From positions 12,528 to 76,527 of the forward strand of contig CAKQXY010000012.1 of assembly GCA_934292725.1 (NCBI GenBank): 64,000 bases of DNA, in the 5' to 3' direction. This stretch comes from an uncultured Lachnospiraceae bacterium. Its GTDB lineage: Bacteria; Bacillota; Clostridia; Lachnospirales; Lachnospiraceae. The notes under the pieces are model-generated. The model was not told where the DNA came from. It ran no database searches and was given only the letters and a program-made list of their open reading frames with translations. A program made the position numbers and the translations under genes. Below are positions 26,375-35,512 of this stretch, in pieces (positions within the stretch are counted from its first letter, which is position 1; every line of letters begins with the position of its first letter).

Positions 26375-26815
26375 ATGAAAGTAACTATACAAGAGTGCGC
26401 AAGTGATGAGGAAGAGGAAATTATTATCAGGTGCCGCGGGATTGATGAGCGGATCAGCCGTCTTCTTAAAGCACTTCAGACTGACCAGAAAAAGCTAACT
26501 GTGTTTGATGGTGAGAAGATGCATCAGGTACAGCTTTGCGATGTCTGCTATTTTGAAGCAGTCGATAATCGCGTATTTGCCTGCATGGACCGAGAAGTAT
26601 TTGAGGTGCGGTCAAAACTGTACGAAATCGAGCAACAATATGGAAGTGCCGATTTTTTTCGGGTTTCCAAATCGGTAATACTGAATCTGTCAAAAGTAGA
26701 TCATTTTAGTCCGATGTTTCAGGGGCGAATGGATGCTTGCATGACAAATGGTGAACATGTCGTGATTTCCAGACAATATGTATCACTCTTAAAAAACAGA
26801 TTGGGTTTGAAGTAG
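26375..26815 (+). CDS. LytTR-domain transcriptional regulator
   Basis: The 146-residue protein consists of a short N-terminal helical part and a C-terminal LytTR DNA-binding domain (about 45-145; DVCYFEAVDNRVFAC, FFRVSKSVILNL, ending VSLLKNRLG). There is no receiver domain. In Firmicutes such small LytTR proteins are typically encoded with a DUF3021 membrane protein that may modulate them and with an ABC-2 exporter they control, as here. Start ATG 26375 follows a GGGGAAT-type ribosome site. Confidence 0.9.
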   Translation: MKVTIQECASDEEEEIIIRCRGIDERISRLLKALQTDQKKLTVFDGEKMHQVQLCDVCYFEAVDNRVFACMDREVFEVRSKLYEIEQQYGSADFFRVSKSVILNLSKVDHFSPMFQGRMDACMTNGEHVVISRQYVSLLKNRLGLK

Positions 26816-26831
26816 GAAGGGAGGAAGACGT

Positions 26832-27260
26832 GTGTCGAAGTTTGAATTTGTGTTGAATAAATTTTATGAAATTACAGCTTGGTCGCTGTTTGCGGCGGTT
26901 GCTATGACAGTATTAAACGGAGGCGACGGCATGGTTCCGGCTTATATTTTATGGCAGATTCCATTATTGTCCTTTTTAGGAGCACTTTCCTCTCTGATTT
27001 ATCCTTGGGATCGCAGCATGACAAGAAAAGAGTTTGTGATTCGCATTGCCATTCACTATCTGATTATGAATGGGATTGTGCTTGGTGGAGGCAGCTTGTT
27101 TGGCTGGTTTGATATTCATGAGCCACTGCAGGTTGCTATGATGGTATTATCCGTTGCCATTATCTTTTTCATTATTTCCCTGTATTCGTGGACGAAGGGA
27201 AATCGGGAAGCACAAAAGCTGAACCAACGTTTGAAAAAGCGTAATGACAACGAATCATGA
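26832..27260 (+). CDS. DUF3021 family membrane protein
   Basis: The 142-residue protein has four hydrophobic segments (about 10-30, 35-58, 70-95, 98-120) and a basic C-terminal tail (QRLKKRNDN). A GTG start at 26832 is preceded by GGGAGGAAG. DUF3021 proteins occur directly after LytTR regulators and are thought to hold or sense for them at the membrane. Last gene of the ABC-LytTR-DUF3021 operon. Confidence 0.88.
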   Translation: MSKFEFVLNKFYEITAWSLFAAVAMTVLNGGDGMVPAYILWQIPLLSFLGALSSLIYPWDRSMTRKEFVIRIAIHYLIMNGIVLGGGSLFGWFDIHEPLQVAMMVLSVAIIFFIISLYSWTKGNREAQKLNQRLKKRNDNES

Positions 27261-27331
27261 TAAATCGAAAAAAATATAGTAGATCAAACAATTAGACTAG
27301 CAGTTAAGTCAATCACAAATGAAATTAACTT

Positions 27332-28753
27332 TTATTTGTGTGTTGTCTGTTTTAACTTAATATTATGTCGCCTTCTAAATTCATCAATGGTTGCAAGACC
27401 GGCATCTGATACAGGGCGGATCCACTTTCCTGAGTAGAGATGGCACTGCATGATAATATAGCGAATCGGCTCATCAATATAGCAGAACGCAAACACGAGA
27501 AGAAATGGTGCATGAAAATAAAAATTAGAAAGATATACAAACGGAAGCACCATAAGATACATGAACGTAATCTCCATAATGGAACCAAAAGCGGCATCTC
27601 CGGCAGAACGGTAGGTGTCGTTTTGTGCCCAGTTTCCCATACGAATGATGGCAGCAATGCTGTAAATGATAAGCATGCCAGTACCAATTTCATACGATTT
27701 TCCTGAAAGTCCGAGCGTATGAAGAAGTGGATTGTGAACGAGCAAAAGTGTCAGACAGGCAATGCTTATAATGGCGCTGCACAGATAAACCAGACGCTTA
27801 GCGCGCTCAAAGGCAAGCTCGTGATTGCCGGCGCCAACTTCTTTTCCAACGAGAATCGAGGCTGCATTGGAAAAGCCACTGAAGAATGCAATGACGAGAC
27901 CTTCCATAGTACGAAAGACAGCGACAGCAGCAATTGCCTGCTCACTTTGACGTCCCAGAACAACATTGATCATCATATTTCCAACACCGATCAGAACTTC
28001 GTTGCAGATGATTGGGAAGCACTTGATCAGATAATTTTGCAGGGATTCCTTTGTCCAACGAAAATGTTTGGAAAATTCCAAGACAAATGGAATCCTTTGA
28101 TGAAGGATAAATCCAATCAAAATTAAAAGATTCACAATACCGGCAAGAACAGTTCCGACAGCGGCACCAGCAGCACCCATCTCTGGAAGTCCAAATTTTC
28201 CAAAAATGAAAAGATAATTAAAAAAGCAATTGGCGATAACAGAGGCGATGCCGCCATAAAGCGGAATTTTTACGCGCTCAATGGAACGAAGGAGTGCACT
28301 CATTGCCATTGACAAAACCTGGAGCGGGTACGCAAAGCCAACAATTCTAAGGTAAGAAATACCAATTGCCTGAATTTCAGGCTTGTCGGTGTAGACTCCC
28401 ATGATAAAAGAAGGTGCTCCGATTGCAAGACCGGCAAAAACAAGAGCAACAGTCATCATAAAAAGAAGCGTCATTCCATAAGAGCGAGTAATTCCATCAT
28501 GATCCTTTGCTCCCCAATATTGAGCGAAAAACAGCATGCCGCCGCCAATAAAACCCCAGTATCCGGAGAACATCAAACTGGAAAATTGAGCACATAATCC
28601 GACAGCACCGACCGCTTTTTCTCCGATAGAAGCCAGCATAATGGTGTCAACCATACTGCCTGTGGTGGTGAGCAGATTCTGGAGGGCTACTGGTATTGCA
28701 ATAATTGCAATGTGCTTTAGAAAGTACCCCCAGTCAAATTTTTTCTGCTTCAT
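27332..28753 (-). CDS. MATE family efflux transporter
   Basis: The minus-strand start is set at 28753 (start CAT at 28751-28753), where a strong GGGGAGG lies upstream; the frame continues to 28891 without a ribosome site. The 473-residue protein has two MatE repeats (IAIPVALQNLLTTTGSMVDT near 15; CFPIICNEVLIGVGNMM near 250) and twelve helices. Its stop overlaps a weak inverted repeat (CACAAAT/ATTTGTG, 27314-27340) that could stop transcription from both converging genes. Second complete MATE in the window, related only distantly to that at 3219. Confidence 0.9.
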   Translation of the reverse strand: MKQKKFDWGYFLKHIAIIAIPVALQNLLTTTGSMVDTIMLASIGEKAVGAVGLCAQFSSLMFSGYWGFIGGGMLFFAQYWGAKDHDGITRSYGMTLLFMMTVALVFAGLAIGAPSFIMGVYTDKPEIQAIGISYLRIVGFAYPLQVLSMAMSALLRSIERVKIPLYGGIASVIANCFFNYLFIFGKFGLPEMGAAGAAVGTVLAGIVNLLILIGFILHQRIPFVLEFSKHFRWTKESLQNYLIKCFPIICNEVLIGVGNMMINVVLGRQSEQAIAAVAVFRTMEGLVIAFFSGFSNAASILVGKEVGAGNHELAFERAKRLVYLCSAIISIACLTLLLVHNPLLHTLGLSGKSYEIGTGMLIIYSIAAIIRMGNWAQNDTYRSAGDAAFGSIMEITFMYLMVLPFVYLSNFYFHAPFLLVFAFCYIDEPIRYIIMQCHLYSGKWIRPVSDAGLATIDEFRRRHNIKLKQTTHK

Positions 28754-28873
28754 AAGAAAAACCTCCCCAAAAACAATAATAAAATGCAGAAACAGCGCTA
28801 TTATATCATGGTTTAATATGTTTTTCCATGTAGGATTTTGCTTAAATGATATACTTTTTGGAAGAATATGGTC

Positions 28874-28902
28874 TTGCCATTTTTGACGCACTGTACTATA
28901 AT
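28874..28902 (+). promoter_or_regulatory. Promoter of PAP2-UdpK operon
   Basis: TTGCCA (28874-28879), 17 bp, TATAAT (28897-28902), 32 bases upstream of the GTG start at 28935. Confidence 0.65.
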
Positions 28903-28934
28903 GACGACAAAAGAAAAGACAGGCAGGTGATGTA

Positions 28935-29957
28935 GTGAAATATAAAAAAGGAAGATTATGGAAGATTCCAACGCTTGTCGTATGTGCAGTTTTATTTGGA
29001 CTATTGGCGGCTGATATCAGTGGATCATATGTGACTGCGCCGATTGATGTTGCAGCGTATCATATTTTAAGGTCATTTAAGAGCGGTGCAGCGACAGGAT
29101 TTTTCAAAATAATGACTAACATGGTTCATCCAGTAGTACTTTTAGTAATAAGTCTTTCGATGATTCATATTTTAAAGCAGCGCAAATATTTTATAGCTTT
29201 GCTTGGAAATCTGATTTTGACAGTTCTTTTGAATGTAGCAATCAAGGGCAGTTTTATGAGAATACGTCCGCCGCAGGAGATGCATCTTGTTATGGAGAGC
29301 GGTTATAGCTTTCCAAGTGGACATGCCATGGTGGCAGCGTCATTTTATGGATTTCTTGCATATATGCTTAAGCAGGCAGACTTGAAAAAAAGTCAAAGAT
29401 ATGCGCTTACAGTGATGAATGCGCTGATTGTATTTTTAGTTGGCTGCAGCCGAATTTATCTTGGCGTGCATTATGCAACTGATGTTATTGGTGGATTTTG
29501 CGTTTCCGTAATGTATCTGATTTTATATACTGAGGTTATTAGTCATTACTTTGCAGCAGAGGCATTAGATGCGGCACATCATCATTTAGATGTAAAGCAA
29601 GAGCTTGTTTTAAGTTTTGCCTATGCATTTCGCGGCATATTTGATGGCATCAAAAATGAACGAAATATGATGATACATTATTCAGCAGTTGTATTAGTTG
29701 TAGTTTTTGGTGTTACATTAAAGCTGACAGTGACCGAATGGGGCATTTGCCTTATATTATGTGGAATGGTCATTGCACTTGAGCAGGTCAATACTGCAAT
29801 AGAAGCAGTAGTTGATCTGGTGACAGAGGAACACAAAGAGCTGGCACGTTTAGCGAAAGACACAGCGGCAGGTGCTGTGCTTGTAGCAGCTATCACGGCG
29901 GCCATTGTAGGTGGACTAATTTTCTTTCCTAAATTAGCACAGCTTTTTGGATTATAA
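28935..29957 (+). CDS. PAP2 phosphatase fused to undecaprenol/diacylglycerol kinase
   Basis: Residues 1-215 are a membrane PAP2 phosphatase with all three motifs: K104 to R111-P112 (KGSFMRIRPP), PSGH at 127-130, and SRIYLGVHYATD. Residues about 222-340 are a three-helix DgkA/UdpK-type kinase (AFRGIFDGIKNERNMMIHY, then ALEQVNTAIEAVVDLV). The likely products are both undecaprenyl phosphate: the phosphatase makes it from the pyrophosphate and the kinase from the free alcohol. The two halves would therefore feed the same cell-wall lipid carrier pool. The GTG start follows GGCAGGTGA. Confidence 0.9.
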   Translation: MKYKKGRLWKIPTLVVCAVLFGLLAADISGSYVTAPIDVAAYHILRSFKSGAATGFFKIMTNMVHPVVLLVISLSMIHILKQRKYFIALLGNLILTVLLNVAIKGSFMRIRPPQEMHLVMESGYSFPSGHAMVAASFYGFLAYMLKQADLKKSQRYALTVMNALIVFLVGCSRIYLGVHYATDVIGGFCVSVMYLILYTEVISHYFAAEALDAAHHHLDVKQELVLSFAYAFRGIFDGIKNERNMMIHYSAVVLVVVFGVTLKLTVTEWGICLILCGMVIALEQVNTAIEAVVDLVTEEHKELARLAKDTAAGAVLVAAITAAIVGGLIFFPKLAQLFGL

Positions 29958-29988
29958 ATTTAACACAAACAGAAAGGCAGGTAACATT

Positions 29989-30354
29989 ATGGATTTTAAG
30001 GTAACAGATCTTGTAAAGAATGTAGTTTTGGCAGGTATTGGTGCAGCAGCCGTGACAACTGAGAAGGCAAAGGATGTTGCAGATGAACTCGTAAAGAAGG
30101 GAAGCCTGACCGTAGAGCAGGGAAAGGTGTTAAACGAGGAGCTTAAACACAACATTAAAGAAACCTTGGATAATAAGAAAAAAAAGGATGCTTCTATTGA
30201 GGAGCTGCTGTCTGCGATGACACCAGATCAGATTGATGCTTTAAAGGAGCTGTTAAATAAGGCAGCTAAGCCACAGGAGGAAGAGCCAAAGACAGAAGCA
30301 CCACAGGAAGAAGAACAAGAGGCAGAGCAAAAAGAGAATACACAGGATGAGTGA
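29989..30354 (+). CDS. Phasin-like small helical protein
   Basis: ATG 29989 is preceded by AGGCAGGTAAC; the frame reaches back to 29947 without a better site. The 121-residue protein begins MDFKVTDLVKNVVLAGIGAA, continues with amphipathic helices (EKAKDVADELVKKG, VLNEELKHNIKETL) and ends in a Glu/Pro/Gln-rich acidic tail. Such proteins are annotated as phasin family and often stand beside AarF/UbiB genes in Clostridia, as here. They may associate with membranes or lipid. The start of the next gene overlaps its end by eight bases. Confidence 0.75.
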   Translation: MDFKVTDLVKNVVLAGIGAAAVTTEKAKDVADELVKKGSLTVEQGKVLNEELKHNIKETLDNKKKKDASIEELLSAMTPDQIDALKELLNKAAKPQEEEPKTEAPQEEEQEAEQKENTQDE

Positions 30355-31921
30355 GAGAGAAGACAGATCAAGACTTTCTGAGATCATGCAGGTACTGCGG
30401 CGTTATCGTATTACAAAAGGGATAACGCCGGTAAAGGTACGTGAGATATTAGAAGAACTAGGACCAACTTATGTAAAGCTTGGACAAATTCTTTCAATAC
30501 GAACAGATTTAATTTCAGCTGAGTATTGCAAAGAACTGCAGAAACTGCGCTCTCAGGTCAGCCCAATGCCATATGATGAGGTTAGGGCTGTACTTTATGA
30601 AGCATACAAAAAAGACCCGGAGGATGTTTTTGCATCAATTGTAAAGACACCAATCGGGTCTGCTTCGATTGCGCAGGTTCATGAAGCATTTCTTAAAAGT
30701 GGTGAGCATGTGGTGCTCAAGGTTCAAAGACGCGGCATTTATGGCACAATGGAAAGAGATGTTGCTATGATGCAGCGTATGCTTCGTTTTGTGCCGCCTG
30801 CACTTAAAGGTCTTGTTGATTTAGAGCGTGTGATAAGTGAGTTTTGGTCAGCAGCGAAAGAGGAGATGGATTTTCTTCGCGAAGCTGCAAATATGGAAAC
30901 ATTTTCAAAAAACAATGAGAACGTTGTTTTTGTTGCATCTCCTAAGTTGTATAGGGAACTGACAACAGCGCAGGTTCTTGTAATGGAGTATATTGATGGC
31001 TGCAGCATTTCAGATACGCATACATTAGAGCAGGAGGGCTACGACCTAGTTGAAATAGGAGAAAAGCTTGCCGACAATTATGTGCGCCAGATTATGCAGG
31101 ATGGATTTTTTCATGCCGATCCACATCCGGGAAATCTTCGGATTCGCGGTGGAAAAATTGTCTGGCTTGATATGGGAATGATGGGACGCCTAACGCCAAG
31201 AGACAAAAGCTTGATAGCAAAGGCAGTAAAGGCAATCGCAAGAGGAAATAATTCCGAGCTGGTTGATGTGATACTGGCGCTTGGTATTTTTCATGGAAAG
31301 CCAAATCGAATCCGCTTATATACCGATATTGAAGGACTCATGACACGCTACGGCACGATGGATATCGGCAGTATTGACATTGCTGCACTTTTAACAGATT
31401 TAATAGAGATAATGAGTGCCAATGAGCTTGCAATGCCGGCACAGCTGACACTTCTCGCAAGAGGAATGACGACGATTGAGGGTGTAATTGCAGATTTAAG
31501 CCCTCAGGTAAATATCGTGGAGGTAGCATCTGGGCGTATTTCGGCATCATTTTGGGAAAATGTAAATTGGAAAGAAGAACTCAAAAATGAGGGAAGCCAG
31601 CTTTATCGCTCAATCAACAGGGCAATGGACATTCCCGTACTAATGGCAGATCTTTTGCAGAGCTATCGAAATAATGAGACGAGAATTAAGCTTGATCTTC
31701 ACGCGACAGAGGATTTGTCGCAGATGCTTGAAAAGCTTGTCTCGAAGATGGTTATGGGAATTGTTATAGCAGCACTTCTTCTGGCATCAAGTATTTTATG
31801 TACCACACAAATGCAGCCGCGCCTGTTTGGAATACCAGCACTTGGTTTCCTGGGCTATATAATGGCGCTTGGTCTTGCAGGTTATCTGGTGTGGGAGCAC
31901 TTTAAGAACAAAAATAAATAG
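30347..31921 (+). CDS. AarF/ABC1/UbiB kinase-like protein
   Basis: The 524-residue protein has the UbiB-family KxGQ motif (K44-L-G-Q47 in GPTYVKLGQIL), the modified Ala-rich nucleotide loop (PIGSASIAQVH), VVLKVQRRG, FHADPHPGNL as catalytic loop and WLDMGMMG as metal-binding DFG equivalent. Two helices at the C-terminus (about 462-518) anchor it in the membrane. UbiB ATPases assist isoprenoid lipid metabolism. This organism probably lacks ubiquinone, so the substrate may be the polyprenyl lipids handled by the neighbouring PAP2-UdpK protein. That last point is inference. Confidence 0.9.
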   Translation: MSEREDRSRLSEIMQVLRRYRITKGITPVKVREILEELGPTYVKLGQILSIRTDLISAEYCKELQKLRSQVSPMPYDEVRAVLYEAYKKDPEDVFASIVKTPIGSASIAQVHEAFLKSGEHVVLKVQRRGIYGTMERDVAMMQRMLRFVPPALKGLVDLERVISEFWSAAKEEMDFLREAANMETFSKNNENVVFVASPKLYRELTTAQVLVMEYIDGCSISDTHTLEQEGYDLVEIGEKLADNYVRQIMQDGFFHADPHPGNLRIRGGKIVWLDMGMMGRLTPRDKSLIAKAVKAIARGNNSELVDVILALGIFHGKPNRIRLYTDIEGLMTRYGTMDIGSIDIAALLTDLIEIMSANELAMPAQLTLLARGMTTIEGVIADLSPQVNIVEVASGRISASFWENVNWKEELKNEGSQLYRSINRAMDIPVLMADLLQSYRNNETRIKLDLHATEDLSQMLEKLVSKMVMGIVIAALLLASSILCTTQMQPRLFGIPALGFLGYIMALGLAGYLVWEHFKNKNK

Positions 31922-31958
31922 CATGCATCAGGTGTGTGATGGCAAAGGCAGGTTTAGG

Positions 31959-33374
31959 ATGATACCATTTGCGATTTTATCAGGCAAAATAAAGACAAAG
32001 ACAGATGAAAAAGAGATTCGTCTGTTGGAGCTGTCGCCTGATTATTTTACTTTTCGTCTGTTAAAAGAACAGGCAAAAAAATATGTACAGCAATTATCAG
32101 ATGCAGGACAGCAAGGCAACATAGTGCTGTCCTTTTTTCAGTTTCAGAAAAGAAGCTATCATGAAGTGATACTGGATTGTGCAAAGGATGTTTCAAAAAT
32201 TGAATTGATGCCACAAAAACAGATGGAGGGGCTTGTCTTTGAGATTCGTATTGATGTAAAAAACGAAGAATACCGCATATATACGGAACGCTTTAATAAG
32301 GAGTATCTGAATTATATATATTTAAAGATTGATGAGACAGAAGCAGATATGTCACAGGCATTAGTTGGCTATCCGGCAGAAAAGGAACATACTTTTTCAG
32401 ATACGTTAAAGAAACAGCGAGCAGCATGGTCACAAGTGCCTGATGAAACAAAGAAGTCACTGGCAGAGCGAGTAGATGGCATTGAGCTAGATAACCCGGC
32501 CTGGTATCAGGCATATCTGTCAAAGCCTCTTAAGGATTTTATTCCTCTTTATTGGGAAAGCAGTGGATGGATTGATATAGATTTATGTAAGGTTACATTG
32601 CGTGTACCAAAATATTTTTATATTGGAAATGCATATTGTTTTCATCTTTTTCCTAAAAAGGCACAGTTAGAGGCTATGCTTGAAAAGACATGGGTTGATC
32701 ATATTTTCCCTGTTTGTGTGTTTGCACCTGTTGAAGAAAAAGATCTCATAAAAATAGAAGAAATATTAAAGCTTCTTTCAGACTGGTGTCAAAATAAATG
32801 TGTAAAAATTGAACTTGTAATAAATGATTGGGGAATGGCAGGTTTGATCAGGGAAAAATATCCGAATCAGTTTTTGCTGACGCTTGGATGCCTTTTGTCA
32901 AAACAAAGACGTGACACAAGAATGAACTATGTTAATAGAAATGACAGTGAGTTTAGTAAAGAAAAAAGCCAGATGGATGCTCCGTTTTACAGACAGTATC
33001 TTGCTAAGCATTTTAATATAACGCGTGTGTCATTTCAAAACAGCGGCATTGAACAATCATTTTTTACGCCGGACAGTATGATTGGCATGACGCTTCATTT
33101 TCCGTATTTTCAAATGAATACTTCTGGATGGTGTCCGCTTTTGGCAATGCTTTACAGAGGAAGCAGAGGAAGGCAGACAGCAGTTGATTATTGCCATTGT
33201 GAATGTATGACATATGCATTTGAGTATCCTGATTTTCTTTGCATGACAGGGAGGTATAACAGTATTTTTGGATATAATGATTCGATTAGAATAGAAAAAG
33301 AAGGAGTTCGTCTTGTGGCTGGATTTTTAAATACACCATTAAAAAATGATTCGGCAAAGGGGACAAAGCTATGA
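31959..33374 (+). CDS. Unrecognised protein, C-terminal half U32-peptidase-like
   Basis: ATG 31959 is preceded by GGCAGGTTTAGG and gives 471 residues. The N-terminal ~200 residues (LLELSPDYFTFRLLKEQAKK) resemble nothing I know. The second half has features of a peptidase U32/UbiV-type barrel: KIELVINDWGMAGLIREKYP, LGCLLSKQRRDTR and a cysteine-bearing tail (YCHCECMTY). The downstream gene overlaps by four bases and encodes a canonical U32 barrel, so the pair may act as a heterodimer as UbiU-UbiV do. Function unknown. Confidence 0.6.
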   Translation: MIPFAILSGKIKTKTDEKEIRLLELSPDYFTFRLLKEQAKKYVQQLSDAGQQGNIVLSFFQFQKRSYHEVILDCAKDVSKIELMPQKQMEGLVFEIRIDVKNEEYRIYTERFNKEYLNYIYLKIDETEADMSQALVGYPAEKEHTFSDTLKKQRAAWSQVPDETKKSLAERVDGIELDNPAWYQAYLSKPLKDFIPLYWESSGWIDIDLCKVTLRVPKYFYIGNAYCFHLFPKKAQLEAMLEKTWVDHIFPVCVFAPVEEKDLIKIEEILKLLSDWCQNKCVKIELVINDWGMAGLIREKYPNQFLLTLGCLLSKQRRDTRMNYVNRNDSEFSKEKSQMDAPFYRQYLAKHFNITRVSFQNSGIEQSFFTPDSMIGMTLHFPYFQMNTSGWCPLLAMLYRGSRGRQTAVDYCHCECMTYAFEYPDFLCMTGRYNSIFGYNDSIRIEKEGVRLVAGFLNTPLKNDSAKGTKL

Positions 33375-34336
33375 AAATTACAGCAGGATTAGGCTCTGTT
33401 GATGATTATCTTCCTTATGTGGAAGCAGGGGCAGATGAATTTTTTTGCGGCTATGTGCCATATGAATGGATGAAAAACGGAGGATTGACATATCCGCTAA
33501 ATCGCAGAGAGGTGCTTTATTATAACGTGCAGATCGGATCTGAAAGTGAAATGGAGATTTTAGCAGCACTTGTCAGAAAAAAGAAAAAAATAGTCACGGT
33601 AGCGTTAAATGGGCTATTTTATGCACCTCATCAATATCCGATGATAGAAGCACTTATTAAACGTTTGTTCCATATGGGATTTTCATCATTTATTGTTGGA
33701 GATATGGCATTGCTTATCTTTTTAAAAAAGAACCTGACAGTTCCGGCAGAAATTCATGTAAGTGGTGAAATGTCGGAATCAAATCATATAATGATTGATG
33801 AGATGAGGAGTCTTGGTGCAAAGCGGATTATTTTTCATCGTAAGGTAACACCGCAGGAGATGAAAAGCTGTATTGATTATCAAAAAATGAAGTATCCAAA
33901 ACAGCCGCTTGAGTATGAAGCTTTTGCATTAAATGAGCTTTGTCATTTTACAGGTGCATTTTGCAGCAGTCTTCATTGTGATGAATTAGCACCAGCCTGC
34001 CGTCTACCTTATAGACTTATAAAAACAGAACAAGCAGATATTTTGAATTATAAGAGACAGCCAGATCAGGAAAATGCAGGAGAGGATTTTGTGCTTGGAC
34101 AAAGCGGATGTGGTCTGTGTGCACTTTGGCAGCTGCGCGCTGCAGGCATCACGCATATTAAGCTTGTAAGCCGTGGAAATTATACGGCGGATACCATAGA
34201 AGATATCCGCCAATTAAAAAATGCTCTTAATATTTTAGAAAAATCAACCTGCGAGAAAGACTATAAAAAACAAATGAAAAGCAGGCTGTTTGCAAATGAC
34301 TGCAGCCATAACTGTTATTATATTACAGAAAATTGA
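33371..34336 (+). CDS. Peptidase U32 family protein
   Basis: The 321-residue barrel starts KITAGLGSVDDYLPYVEAGA, has DEFFCGYVPYEW, an AEIHVSGEMSESN strand and several cysteines (CHFTGAFCSSLHCDELAPAC and SGCGLCALWQL) that could bind an iron-sulfur cluster as in U32 members UbiU/V, RlhA and TrhP. The family acts on RNA or on prenylated quinone-type substrates rather than as classical proteases. It overlaps its partner gene by ATGA and ends the PAP2-UbiB operon. Confidence 0.8.
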   Translation: MKITAGLGSVDDYLPYVEAGADEFFCGYVPYEWMKNGGLTYPLNRREVLYYNVQIGSESEMEILAALVRKKKKIVTVALNGLFYAPHQYPMIEALIKRLFHMGFSSFIVGDMALLIFLKKNLTVPAEIHVSGEMSESNHIMIDEMRSLGAKRIIFHRKVTPQEMKSCIDYQKMKYPKQPLEYEAFALNELCHFTGAFCSSLHCDELAPACRLPYRLIKTEQADILNYKRQPDQENAGEDFVLGQSGCGLCALWQLRAAGITHIKLVSRGNYTADTIEDIRQLKNALNILEKSTCEKDYKKQMKSRLFANDCSHNCYYITEN

Positions 34337-34377
34337 CTAGCAGCTGATATGTTGTAATTAAAACAGCAGGCAAAAGA

Positions 34378-35355
34378 TTAGAGTGACCACTGTGTGCGAA
34401 GCCATGCATCTGCAAGACAAGGCCAGATGGAAACTTCTGCGTTTGGCTCACGTGAACAAGGATTGCCAGGCATATGGTTTGGAAATTCTCTCTCTAAATC
34501 TGCCAGCTTTTCTTTGGACACATCAACATTGGCAGTACCAGCTTTAATCGCTTCAACAGTATATTTGAATGGATCTAGTGTATACAGTTCACCGAAGATT
34601 CCCTGTGCCCATGAAGCTGTTGCAAGAGAAAGTCCATGAGGACCCTGTGAGAAAACATGATGAGCAAATGAAACACCATTTTTCTTGCAGGCATCAGCAA
34701 ACAGATAACTGTTTTCAACGGGAACTATTTCATCAGTTACAGTCTGCCACAGAAAGCTAGGAGGTGTCTGTGGAGTTACCTGTGTCTCAAGAGACATATA
34801 TTCTAGCTCATCTGCTGTTGGGTTAGCACCAAGCAGATTTTGCATGGAGCCTTCATGTGTATAAGGACCAGAGGTGATAACAGGGTAACATAAAAGCATT
34901 GCATCTGGCCTTGCACTGACGTTACTATAGAGCGGATTTTTTTCTTCAATATCATTATAATGTACGCCTTCGCTGGCAGTCAGATGACCGCCGGCAGAAA
35001 AGCCACATGTTGCAATGCAGTCAGGCTTGATGCCGTATTCCTTGCTGCGGCTTCTGACAATGCGAACAGCACGCGCAAGATCACGCATTGGCTGATCCTT
35101 AAGAGGGATCGTTCCAAGCAGATTTGTCGTGTAGGTGAGAACAAAAGTCTGATAACCCTTATGGTAGAAATCAAGAGCGACAATGCCTGCCTCTGTTGGT
35201 GATGCAATATAGTAGGCGCCTCCTGGAACAACGAGCACACAAGGACGCTCTTTATTGTCTTCATGAAGATAGCCAGTCAGAAACGGAACAAATCCGTAGC
35301 CCTGAGGCCAGGTGTATTCACCATCTTCCCAGATTGAAAAACGAATTGTTTTCAT
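34378..35355 (-). CDS. Alpha/beta-hydrolase esterase (acetylxylan esterase-like)
   Basis: The start is set at 35355 (CAT 35353-35355), because MKTIRFSIWED begins the fold, although the frame extends to 35457. The 325-residue enzyme has oxyanion-region VVPGGAYY, nucleophile serine in CGFSAGGHL, acid aspartate in TVTDEIVPVENS and catalytic histidine in QGPHGLSL. These match BD-FAE-type carbohydrate esterases that remove acetyl or feruloyl groups from xylan. No signal peptide is seen. The AAAGG ribosome site is weak. Convergent with the U32 gene. Confidence 0.85.
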   Translation of the reverse strand: MKTIRFSIWEDGEYTWPQGYGFVPFLTGYLHEDNKERPCVLVVPGGAYYIASPTEAGIVALDFYHKGYQTFVLTYTTNLLGTIPLKDQPMRDLARAVRIVRSRSKEYGIKPDCIATCGFSAGGHLTASEGVHYNDIEEKNPLYSNVSARPDAMLLCYPVITSGPYTHEGSMQNLLGANPTADELEYMSLETQVTPQTPPSFLWQTVTDEIVPVENSYLFADACKKNGVSFAHHVFSQGPHGLSLATASWAQGIFGELYTLDPFKYTVEAIKAGTANVDVSKEKLADLEREFPNHMPGNPCSREPNAEVSIWPCLADAWLRTQWSL

Positions 35356-35512
35356 AAAAAAATACCATGCCTTTCCGTATAATTGCAGCAAAGCTGCTTT
35401 TCTTTTTTTATAGCACGATTCAGACTGAATGGCAAGCAGAAAGTTGTATGTAGACATTTTGAAATGGATATGGTAGCATTATTGTAGTGATTGAAAGAAG
35501 GAGGCGAACCAT

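Noticed and set aside
27719..28126. 135-codon plus-strand frame opposite the minus-strand MATE gene
   Set aside because: Antisense to helices of a clear MATE protein; no ribosome site.
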